Below are positions 32,201-44,700 of a DNA stretch of 64,000 bases, piece after piece. The notes under the pieces were generated by a model. The model saw only the letters and a program-made list of their open reading frames with translations, did not search any database and was not told where the DNA came from. This stretch comes from Corydoras sp. C115. Taxonomy: Eukaryota > Chordata > Actinopteri > Siluriformes > Callichthyidae. Position 1 is the stretch's first letter. Each line of letters opens with the position of its first letter. The position numbers were made by a program, and so were the translations under genes. Where the stretch lies: contig JAFMOC010000042.1 of the NCBI GenBank assembly GCA_019802505.1, forward strand, positions 1,877,501 to 1,941,500, given 5' to 3'.

Positions 32201-35200
32201 GCAAGCCGAAGCGACAGTGGCAAGAAAAAACTCCCTTTTATGTTGTTATTTAAGGAAGAAACCTTGGGAGGACCAAGACTCAGTGGGGGACTCATCCTCC
32301 TTGAGCGGCCAGGCAGCAACAACAATGTAGGACAGCTATGTACAGATATTAAACAAATGGAAATACTCTAACAACTGGAAAACTATATGTGAGTCCATTA
32401 GGGGGCGTCCTGCAGGACCGCCAGTCCAATTGATATTCAGGTTCCATCCAGTATTCGTCAGCAGAGCCATGGATGAAGATCTCCAGGAAGCCGGTCACAC
32501 CTCAAAAGAAACAGACAAGGAAGGCAGTTAAAGCTAATAATAAAGCACGGCATTTAATTAATAAGTAATTTATTGACACAGTGCAGCATGTGACTCCGGC
32601 ATCACTGACTAGAGCAGCATAACTAAAAGAGGCAGATACTGCAGACTCTACATAGTTGAGATGGCGCCCCGGAACAGCATAATTTCAGTGCCACACCCCC
32701 CCCATTAATGATGAGGTGGGTGAAGAGGTGAAACGCCAGCATACACTGTTCACAGATTACCCCCCCCCCCCCAACACAGCCAATCCTGAGATCTACATAT
32801 TTATCTACAGGGGATTAATTAAACGCAAAATGGATGCAGCTGTTTTCTTTGGTGTGCAGAGCTTTAAAACATACTCACCAATATTGGGCTGTTTTTGAAT
32901 TTACATTTTATAACTTACATAAAATATAGACAACGGTGCTGGCAAAATTTATATTACATAAATGGATATTGGGTGAGGGCGGCACGGTGGCTTAGTGGTT
33001 AGCACGTTCGCCTCTCAGTGCTAGGGATTCCCGTTTCAAATCCCAATCTGGGTGGAGTTTCCATGTTCTCCCCATGTTTGCGCCAAATTGCCCCATATAA
33101 AGTGTATTTATCTTCCCCCTCTTACCTTAATTCTATCTTTCCAAAGTACACTCCGGCTCGTTTACTTCGCTCCAGTGATGATTGCCGCCAATTCTCACTC
33201 ATAAAAGCATCTGCTAAATGACTAAATGTAATGTAAATGTATGTGTGTGCCCAGCGATAGATTGGCGCCCTGTCCTGGGTGTATATGCCCAGCGCTTGAA
33301 ACATTCTCCCCTGGATGGGCATGGGAACCCCCCCGCGACCCTAGTAGAGGATAAAGCACAAGATGATGGATGGATGGATGGATGGATGGATGGATATTGG
33401 GTGATGCTGCCATGTACTCAGAATAAAAGGGAAATTCATTAGCATATATCCAATGATTATCTTCCGCTTTATCCTTTATTAGGGTTGCGGGGGGGTTCCC
33501 CATGCCCATCCAGGGGAGAACATCTCAGGCGCTGGGCAGATACACCCAGGATAAGGCACCAATCTTTTGCTGGGCACACACTCACTCACACAGACACACT
33601 CTATATGGGGCAATTTGGAGAATTCAGTTTACCTTGATCCATGTTTTTGGACTGTGGGAGGAAACCGGGGAACCCGGAGGAACCACACGGACACGGGGAG
33701 ACCATGTAAACCACCCAGATTTTGATTTTAACCGGGAATCCCTAGTGCTGAGAGGCGAACATGCTAACCACTAAGCCACCGTCCCGCCTAGCATATATGA
33801 TAAGTTAAAATATTAAAGATTTTAAAGAACTAATATTGTAATTGTGTGCTGGATCTTACAACCTAATATTATTAAAAATGACAGTTATATTAGTTTTATT
33901 TTTAATAATAAAACAGCAGTGTATGTGATGTAAATATACACTTGGCTGTGATACTAAAACATACCTTGAAAAAGGCTTTAAATTTGTAATTAAATATATA
34001 TATTTTTTAAATTGTGAATTCAACTGGTGCCACATTTAAGGCAAAAGAAAAAACTTAGGGAATATACTAACACTTATTTGCTAAGCATGAGTGTAATATG
34101 TAATATAGGTGCGCCACGAAAAACAAAATGTTGTTTAACTACTCTAGCAAGCTCTAGTAACATTAAGCGAGAGACAAAGGAGAAATTAACTTACTACAAA
34201 CTTAACTTACGACTTAACTTACTACAAACTTAACTTACTAATCAACTTACTACTAACTATCTTTCACCCGAAACTCAGACATGCTTCCTTTTCATGTTGT
34301 GCTGCTGTGCGATGCAAGGTCGGCTGTGCACCTTTCGTACCTAACACTGTTCTTTGAAGACCTTAATGTCAAGTGCTCCCATACTTTTGATGACTTTGGT
34401 CGTACGATATTCACTTTGTCATACAATTTGTTAATGCTAACATTATCCTCTGCTGTGACCACAACTTACAGAGTTCGTCACATGAGCTACGCAAGGCATG
34501 CCATTGCTTCCCTTTCTTTCTTTTTTTTACCGTGCTCGACATCCATCTTAATGGTGCTTTACCGCCATGGCTTTGATTGGTTTACTGCCACATTATAGGT
34601 GTAGCAACTATACATATGTGTATAATAACTTCAGAACGATTATTAAATTAGTTGGCAACTGTTTTAATAATTGACTTTAATCGATTTAATTGAATCGTTG
34701 TTGCAGCCCTAATGGATCGTTTACTATTCCATCACAGGGCAGACACACCAGGTTCTTCCTGGTTTTGAATGTAGGAAGAAACCCACTCAGACATGCTTCG
34801 CATTGCAAACTCAAAACATGAATGTCCCAAACACATGGGGAACACCTACCCACCCAAATGACCCTAGTAGAGGATTAAGCAGAAGATAATGAATGTATAT
34901 CATAATGCACAATCATTTTGTTTTATAATAGAAACATTCAGGAAGGCTTAGATTACTTTTTAACAAGGTGTTCTATCGCAATTAACAAATTAGACCTATG
35001 ACATGTCACTATTTGTAAGGAAGATTTGTCAGCCAAATTCAGCTTCCTTACTTTATAGCAAAGTTTGACAAGTCAACTTTTCAACTTTTTTTTTTGTAAA
35101 GACAACTTTACAATGGTCAACAACTATGGGCAAAAATAATGGTAAAAAATAATCACATACATTTAAGAGAATTGATTATAACATCTTACACTATGCAATA

Positions 35201-38200
35201 AGTGAATGTGACATCTGCTGTGATGTCTGTTAATATGATTTTGTTTAAAACAAATGGACCTTTTTTAAAAATACATTTAATTAAAGAAGCACTGTTCAAT
35301 AGGCAATAATTATACAGTATAAAGTATTGTTGTTGTTTTTCTTAAATCCTCACTGTGAAGACTTAATACATATATTTTTATAGATATCAATATTTACTTT
35401 GGCGGTTTACTTCGGTTTGTGGCTTAGTGGTTAGCACGTTCGCCTCTCAGCGCTAGGGATTCCCGGTTCGAATCCCAATCTGGGTGGAGTTTCCATGTTC
35501 GCCCCGTGTCGGCGTGGGTTTCCTCCGGGTTCTCCGGTTTCCTCCCACAGTCCAAAAACATGGATCAAGTTAATTGAGTTCTCCAAATTGCCCCATATAG
35601 AGTGTGAGTGTGTGCCCAGCGATGGATTGGCGCCCTGTCCTGGGTGTATCTGCCCAGCGCCTGAGACGTTCTCCCCTGGATGGGCATGGGGAACCCCCCC
35701 GCGACCCTAATGGAGGATAAAGCGGGAGATAATGGATGGAATGGATGGATCAATATTTACATTTAATAGAGCAATGGGTTTAAAATATAAATTGAGCTTT
35801 ATTTTTTTTAAAGACACATTTATATAAAGTGCATTATACACTGATTTAAATCATTCAAGCAACAAAACGATTATTTTCAAATACTTTATTTTCAACAAAA
35901 AGATTTTGAAATTGGTTTCATCTGGTTTATTTTTTAGGAAACCTGAAAAAAAGACCTTATTGGCTTAAAGGGCACCTGCCGCTTAAAGCCTAAAAGATAG
36001 ATAGAGATAAGAGCTTGATAATTTAAAAGCTTATTTTAAGAGCTTGATAATTTAGTTCGATATAGGAAGCAATAGTGGCAATTGTTTGTGTTTTTTACAC
36101 TTTCTCACAAACAACATTGCAAAACCTCTGAAATGATATCTTCTCATAATGTCATTGTGACGGGGGTGGAAGGAAGGATACAGGTTTTTACTCTAATGAA
36201 CAGACTTTATTCAGTGTCCCAACACAACTACATCAAAGAACACTGGGCATTTACAGTCATTCTCTCGGTAGTCATGCTGAGTCCTTTGTCACTCCAGCTC
36301 GTGGTCAGTCTTTCTCACTGTTAGTGTGCAATATTATCAGTTTTAAAGGGCACAGTGTTGATTAGGTTGGAGCTGTCAGGTGCATTAATTAACTATAATC
36401 AAAGTCCATTATCGACGTCTCGACCTTCTCCCCTACACCACAGCAATCATACCAGTCATAAATAAAGAAAATTAAACAAAAGGAAATAAAAAAGTATTTA
36501 TACTGATTGTATATTAAATATTCTTGTATTACGTAAAATATATAGTAATATATGTGGATGCATCAAAGTTATTTGAAGGGCATTGTCGCCTTCAACCAGT
36601 CCTGTCAGTCAATAGCATTTGGACAATAAACCCTCTAACAAACCAACAAACAAATCAAGCCCAAAGTGTTCCCTGAAATGTGAAGTAAATAAAGGAGAAA
36701 GTAAAAGCTTACAATAAACTGACCCTTTAACAACAACAATGCCATTATTTTAAAACAATTTAAAATATGGAAGTAAGCAAGGTGTTGCAGTATTGTGAAA
36801 CATGAAAATGTTTCTTGGTTTGATTCTTGATTGGGGGAAAACTGATTTTCTTACTGTTCTTTTGTGAGTTAAACTTCAAAAATAGCATTGTATCCCACAT
36901 TCCAAAAAAAAAATGCTGTTAGTTGCATTGAAGACACAATGTTGCCTTGTGACTGTTTTGCTTGTGACAATTCCTAGTGAGTTATAGTCTTTAAAGCTGT
37001 CCAGTTTTTAACATTAAACCAGTGATTCTCAATTATTTTCTGTTAAGCCCCCCCTAGGAAAAAGAAAACATTTTGCACCCCCCCCGTCCACACACACGCA
37101 CACTTACCCCCCACCCCCCCCGTCCACACTACGACCACTGTAGTACTATGATTTGTCTATAAATTTGTTATAAGTACACCTCTTTTATAACATCAAAGAA
37201 AACAAAAAAGATCAACTTAGAACAAAGAATAATTTTATTAACTTTGTTTTTTAGTTTGTAACAGAAACGAATTAAATCCTTATTTAAACTAGAAACATTT
37301 TTGAACTGATTGATACTGAAAAATGAAATTAAATAATATCAATAAATAATAATAAATTCAAATTCATCAGCAACATTTTTTTTAATCAAAATAATGAAGA
37401 CAGAACTCATGTCTCCAACGCGCCCGTTTTGCAGCACAGCTTTTCTGGAGCAGCTTGCTGGCTCTGCGCATCACATTTACGATTTAAAAACTCAAGCGGT
37501 TATCAGCATGATTGGGGTTTAATATCTTTAAGTGACACCTTCATTTATTTGGCTTCACGCTGTCCGCTGCCAACATTTTAAGACACAGAAGACACACCGG
37601 TCTTTCTTCGTCTCCACCTTAGTTACAGTGAAACCAAGCGCTACATAAGCTTCGACATTGTTTCCTCGTTTTAGTTTTCAGTTGACTTTTGTTGGTCTCG
37701 TTATCTTCGTCTCTCCCCGCCATCTCTGTTAAATATTTTTCCTTGTTGTCTCTTGAGAGATACACCCAGGACAGGGCGCCAATCCATCGCTGGGCACACA
37801 TTCACTCACACAAACACATACACACTCTATATGGGGCAATGTGGAGAACTCAATTGACTTGATCCATGTTTTTGGACTGTGGGAGGAAACCGGAGAACCC
37901 GGAGGAAACCCACGCGGACACTGGGAGAACATGGAAACTCCACCCAGATGGGGATTCCAACCGGGAATCCCTAGTGCTGAGAGGCGAACATGCTAACCAC
38001 TAAGCCACCGTGCTGCCCAGAAATAGATTATTAATGCAAATTATAAACCTAAACTTGTTTTTGTGGAAACAGATTGTGGATGTACCATTTCTGTTCCTGC
38101 ATGACTGTGCCCCATTGCACAAATAAGTTTCATAAAAGCATGATCAGGTGAGTGTAGTGTGAACAGCCTGGACAGAACCCTGAGCCTTGCCTTTTAGTAC

Positions 38201-38747
38201 ATCAATGTCTGATATTTTGAATGAATGCTTTTTTGAAAGAATGGGCAAATATTCTTACAGACATACTCCAAATTTTTGTAGAAAACCTTTCTAATAACAT
38301 TAGAGCTGTTGCAATAGGAGCAATATATCAGGTGTTTGCTTTCTCCACAAACACCTGATAGAAAAAAAATAATAATTAAAAGGAACAATAAAAGGGGGCG
38401 GGGATCGGATGATTATCAGGTTTGAAAATTCTACAGTGTAGCTGGTTTTTCTGTAGCTGACTTGTGTTGTTCTTATTTGTAAGTCGCTTTGGATAAAAGC
38501 ATTTGCCTAATGACTAAATGTAATGTAAATGTAGATCAATTTAATATAGTTTATATAAAAGCTTTTGTAGATGTAAAATGTTTGCGTATTAGTAATTTTC
38601 ATTCATGTTAAAAAAAAAGCAAATATAGACAAAGTTTATTTAATTTTGTTAAATATCGTTTAAAAAAAAATTATTGGCTTCGTACAACTTGACTTTTTTC
38701 AAAAATCCTAGCTGCAGTTAACAAGGTATCTGATTGTGAACTCCCAG

Positions 38748-38793
<46 letters not shown>

Positions 38794-41700
38794 TATATCC
38801 ATAATCTTCCATTTTATCCACTATTACGGTCGCGGTGGGGTTCCCCATGCCCATCCAGGCATGGGGAACCCCTTTGGACTGTGGGAGGAAACCAGAGGAA
38901 ACCCACACGGACACGGGTAGTACATGGAAACTCCACCAAGATGGGGATATATAAATAAATAAATAAATATAGGCGGCACGGTGGCTTAGCGGTAAGCACG
39001 TTCGCCTCTCAGCACTAGGGATTCCTGCTTCGAATCCCCATCTGGGTGGAGTTTCCATGTTCTCCCCGTGTCTGCGTGGGTTTCCTCCGGGTTCTGCGGT
39101 TTCCTCCCACAGTCCAAAAACATGGATCAAGTCAATTGAATTCTCAAAATTGCCCCATATAGAGTGTGTCTGTGTGAGTGAGTGTGTGCCCAGCGATGGA
39201 TTGGCGCCCTGTCCTGGGTGTATCTGCCCAGCACCCAAGATGTTCTCCCCTGGATGGGCATGGGGAACCCCACCGAGACCCTAATAGAGGATAAAGCGGG
39301 AGATAATGAATGAATGAATATGAAGAATGTGAGAATGAAGACGGCATTCATGTTCCTGCCAAATGCAGTTTATGCCTGAACTATTAGTTGAATTGCAAGC
39401 ACTGATAGTTTGTCATACATCCTCCACTTTCTTCTTTGTTGGTGGAACTATCTTGTGCTTTGGAAAATAATGTAATAATGGATATTATTTGTCTTTTTGT
39501 TCTACTTATTCAAGCATATTATTTAGTTTGCTTTCAGAAAAGTGTATATTATGATGTTGGTTTGCCATGCCACTGAATTATGAATTCTGGTTAAAAGTAC
39601 ACCCATGGATAAGCTTGCTTGGTAAGCGATTGGTCAAAAATTGGTTGTTTCCCGCTTTTTGTAACAGCTTTTTTTTTTGTAATTTAAATATGATTATTTA
39701 GGGTTTATATAGTTTTTAAAAAAATATTTTCTAAATTATTTGTTTATTTTTGGTGCATTGTAATGAGAGATTGTGTGGTAATCTGTGATTCAGTTTTCGA
39801 CTGACGGTGCCTTTTCAGGGGTGGAGTCTACTAAGAACGACTTAAAAGTCTCTCTTAGTCTAGGAGACTTAAGAAGGCTTTTGGGAAAGCGCCGTAAAAT
39901 TCGCGTTCTTAAAGTTACGTCGTTCTTAAAGTTGTTCGTAACTCGCTAAGAACGTTCGCTTTCGGGAAATCCACCCCTGACCTTTATTGGGTAGCAATAA
40001 TATGCCCCATAAAAAGAGAATGTTATGCATGAATGAAAACATTTAAACCGTTTCTTTGAAGTATGTGTTGGGAAAATCAGTTATTTCTTTTGTTATTATG
40101 TATATATACAGTAGTTAATATAAATATACAGTTCTGTACATATCAATTTTCAGTTTTATGTCCTGACAATCTAATTATTATCTTTTTGCAGCATTTAAAC
40201 ATACAAATAAATTAGTTTATTATAATTTTATATAGCAGGTGTTATATGTGTATTTAATTTCAACTTATTATGAATGAAAATGTATAACAGTTTTAATGAT
40301 CTTTGTCTCAATTTCACATTTTCAATGTGTTTTTGTATTTATCCTTAACTCTCTATGGGATTTATTAAATCTTTAATCTCGTTAACGTACAAACCTTGAC
40401 TTTTGTAAATCTTAATAATGGCAAATTATGTAATACTGAACTTTTAACTGAAATAGCTTTTCACGTGGAATACTTCTTGATGGTATCTAGGCAACTATGC
40501 AGGTGCACTGATGATGAAAAAATTGGCAAGAAATGCAAATAACCATGTTTATAATGGAAAATTATTACCAAACTGATTTGATAATTGATTAAGATAAAAC
40601 CAAAAATGTAAAATAACACCCAGATAATATTTTAAGACATTGCCTTTAGAGGATAGCCTTGAACAGAATTTTCACTACTGTACATTTCTAGAATTTTTTC
40701 CATTCCTTCTGATAGAACAAAATCAGTCACATATTTTTTCCTCATTCAAACCTAAAGGTTTAATAATTTTCAATGATATATTAATCTTGCTGTTTTGTCA
40801 AATTCCCTGTTCGAATTAAAGTTTCAGCTTGAATCCGGGGTAGTCCAAAAACATGGATCAGAATTCTAAATTGCCCCATATAGAGTGTGTTTGAGTGTGT
40901 GAGTGTGTGCCCAGCGATGGATTGGCGCCCTGTCCTGGGTCTATCTGCCCACGAGATGTTCTCCCCTGGATGGGCATGGGGAACCCCAACCCTAATAGAG
41001 GATAAAGCGGGAGATAATGAATGAATGAATGATATTAATGTAAATCATTAAAGTTCAGCTTGAATGGGAAAGATTCATTATGCTTGTTGTGGGTGAAATA
41101 ATAAACACAATAAGTGGATTAATGTATCGTCAAACATCCATTAGTAGATTCAAAAGTACATTAACCAGCATATCAAGAATCACTGCAACAGGCACCAGAG
41201 ACATTAGACGACTGTTTTTAAAATGTGAACCTTCCAAAATAAATAATGACATTTAGTGTATTAAGCAAGAGGTTCGTATACAGTTTTATGTAAACATGTA
41301 GGCACTCCTGATTTAAATATTAAATTGTTCATTCATTTATTATTTTCCTTTTTATCCTTTACTAAGGTCGCAGAGGGGTTCCGCATGTCCATCCAGTGGA
41401 AAACAGATACACAGGACAAGGCGCCAATCTATCACTGGGCACACATACTCACACAAACATACACTATATGGGGCAATTTAGAGCATTCAATTTACCTTGA
41501 ATCAATGTTTTTGGACAGTGGGAGGAAACTGGTAGAACCCGGAAGACCATGACCATGAAAACTACACCCAGTTTGGGAATCGAACCAGGATCCCCAGCCC
41601 TGAGAGGCGAACACACTAACCACTAATCCACTGTGCTGCCCTGATTTAAATATATATCTATCAATTTGTCACTAAATAAAGTTCCTTTGTTTTATTTAAG

Positions 41701-44700
41701 CTATTTTTTGGCCTCATTGTTTACACTCTGGACTACATAAATCCACAATTTAAACACCTGCAATTGTCCAGTAATCAAGCAGTTTTGTGAGCTTATGCAA
41801 AATCACAGCAATTGTCCGCAGGTATTTGGATTTTCAGAAGGGCTATATAATGTATGCGGTTTTTGACATTCAGGGCAAAGTATTGTATCGAATATCTACA
41901 TGCATACTGAGTAATCTGTATTCACGGTTCTGAGCTTTCACTTGTATATTGACCTTCCAATTTGCCTGTGTCCTAGTCTGCTGAATAAAACAATTAACAA
42001 AAAAATGTTTTGTTACAAAGATATGCTTCTAAAATACTGCAATGGTAGTAGCTTAAATAAAAATATGTAATAATTAAAGTTAATTATATTAAAAACTCTA
42101 TTCAAATAATGAATTGTAGGATTTAAGGAGTGGTTTAAATAACCTAATAAATTTAGTTGATAGTTGCTAAGTTTGCAAGGAATCTACAACAGCCTGAAGT
42201 TTGGTCCAGAGAGTATAAATAAAGCAAAACCATATAATTAGCCATAAAAAGCTGCAAGGACCATATGCCAAGCCCTGTGCATGTTAGGAAAAAGACAGCT
42301 TTGAGAAAAATATATGCAAAAATCATTTTCCCCTTTTTGTAAATAAAAATAATAAAAAATATGACTGAAAGATATATTCCATAATTCAGCTTCACTGCTG
42401 TGTTGCCAGGGATATGTCCCAGAATGGCAGAAGCAGCACTTCTTTTGTGATTCTGAACAAATAAGTGGGAGAAAAACAATATTTGCTTTATTCCTTTTGT
42501 TTGCAAATGGGGTTTTGTTTGCTTTAGCTATTTAGTGGGTGGGTGTGGGGTGCTGCTCTAACAGTCAGGGTCATGGTTGGAGGAAAGACATGCAGAAGAA
42601 TATCAACTTCATCAACTCTGACTTCTTCATGTTTTTTATTGGTATAAAATTGTCTAGTTTCTAGTTCCTAGGAGGTTATTTGTGTTTTTTTTTCTTTGCA
42701 ATTACAGTTCATGTTTGCCAATACTATCTTTTTAATTCTTTAATAGACAGTATATTGTCTATATATATAATAGAAGTATTTAAATGTAAAGCAGTAATTG
42801 TATTTTTATTTACCTGAAAACATTTTTGTTGGACGGCAGTTCAAATAGTAGATGTTAGTTTGCCAGAAACCTAGAACTGGATTGCTTATTATAATTGTTT
42901 TTTTGTGAAATTAATTAAACACGTGAATTAATTGATGATTTGTACATATATTGTAAGTGTGTTGGGACTATAAGAAGAAACACATAGACATCGGGCAAGC
43001 AGGTAGATACCACAGAAATGACACAAACTTTCCTGCCCAAAAGCTAAAGTAAACTGTAAAATTTTGGTTAAACTGTAACATGGCTACCATTTGTATGTCT
43101 TTTTGTCACCTTTGATTATGACTTTCCCCTTTATGACGGGTAGAGGTACACATAGTGTGTCGCTCTCCGATGGCAGCAGAACACACTCAGTCACCCTGGC
43201 TCTGCTTGTGCAAAATATGACCATTGTTTTGCTGTTGGTTACAGGTCCCATCAGATGATTCTGGAGGACTGTTGGCAGAACCACAGGTGGCCATGTTCTG
43301 TGGAAAACTTAACATGCACATCAATGTGCAGAGCGGCAAATGGGAGCCTGATCCTACGGGCACCAAAACCTGCATCAACACGAAGGAGGGCATTCTGCAA
43401 TACTGCCAGGAGGTACAGGAAACAATGTGGGAAATAATGGGGGAAAATTGTAGAAATGTAAACATTAAAAAGAAAAGGGAGTATATCATAATCACAATCA
43501 TGTAGTAACCAATTTAGGTGAGGGTAAGCTGCTTTATTTATAATACTTATAATACTTATAATGTATAATTGTTATGTAATTGTTATATATAAGGTAAAAG
43601 TATATAGCAGTAAATTTCCATGCTTGGTTTAGGGTTATCAAACATAAATATACATTATCAAACGTATTGATTGATCACTGCTGTGGTTGCTTAAGTGTAC
43701 ATTAACAGTGTAGGACAGCCATGTCCAAATTGTTTAGTGATCAGGTGTCAACTGGAACATAGATTTCAGTTTAACAACTGAAGCCTATAATAAATGGAAA
43801 GATATGTAAGTCCATTGAGGGCTTCCTGCAGGACTGCCAGTCCAATAGAAATACAGATTCCATCTAGTAATTGTCATAGCCCCAGTGCTTTGGTAGAGCC
43901 AAGATCTGACTACACCTATTTTGCTTCTTTGCTAATTTTCACTCACAAACATTACATACGCTATAAGCAAGGCATTACTGTATTACTTTTTACAGGTGTA
44001 TCCAGATTTGCAGATCACCAATGTAGTGGAAGCTAACCAGCCAGTCAGCATCCAGAACTGGTGCAAGAAAGGCAAACGACAATGCCGCAGCCGTGTGCAG
44101 ATTGTAGTGCCCTACCGCTGTCTGGGTAAGTTAATAGCAAGCTAAAATATCCGCTTCTGCCAGGAAAATACCCAGAACTGTCTTTAGCTGTCTTGGCGTT
44201 AAACTTCCATTAAAAAAAGAATGCTGTTTTTAAAGTAACCAAACACTTTATTAACTGGGAACTATGTAGATATTAAAATAATGGGTTCTGGTTGAAGTCT
44301 CAAAAACATTTTGTTGCCTTAATGTACCATCTGTCCGCTGCCTTGGAGACCATGAATAACAGAATGTTCCCAGCTTGGAATCAGTGTTTTTTCATATTCC
44401 AACAAGAAAGGACTGTTTTTTTTTATCAATTAAAAGCGATTTGTTTAGTTTTACTCATCATGCATCTGTTGTGGAGAGATTAGCCAACAACAGTGTAGCA
44501 AAATATAAGATTTTTAACAGGCAACAAATCACTGATCAGAAGAGGAGCAAGAAAATGCGTTCCTTAGACCTGGGCCTTCACTTTCTTGCACTGTTCATTA
44601 CAGCAAAGGAAAAACACTGAAAAGCAAAGACACAAAATAAAGATATTAATGTTTGACATGGGCGGCATGGCGTATTGGTTATCATGTCTGCCTCTCAGCG

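Larger units (their letters stand above)
30080..34712 (-). mobile_element. hAT-like element remnant in intron 1
   Basis: On the - strand the right end reads GGGCTGCAACAACGATTC, a typical terminus of fish hAT elements. Reading frames at 31579-31208 encode a BED-zinc-finger-like segment (WKHFREKH, then CQICK, then a His-rich AMHKLLNVHTG). Between lie a SINE, an L2 tail and further SINEs, so the element is interrupted. The left boundary is uncertain, and two internal blocks (about 30160-30220 and 32045-32095) repeat each other, so more than one copy may be present. Confidence 0.4.

Noticed and set aside
34281..34598. 105-codon frame near the hAT-like right end
   Set aside because: No transposase or host motif; borders do not match exon signals.
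42153..42506. 117-codon hydrophobic frame on the - strand in intron 1
   Set aside because: AT-rich composition, no family resemblance, no splice or promoter context; likely chance.
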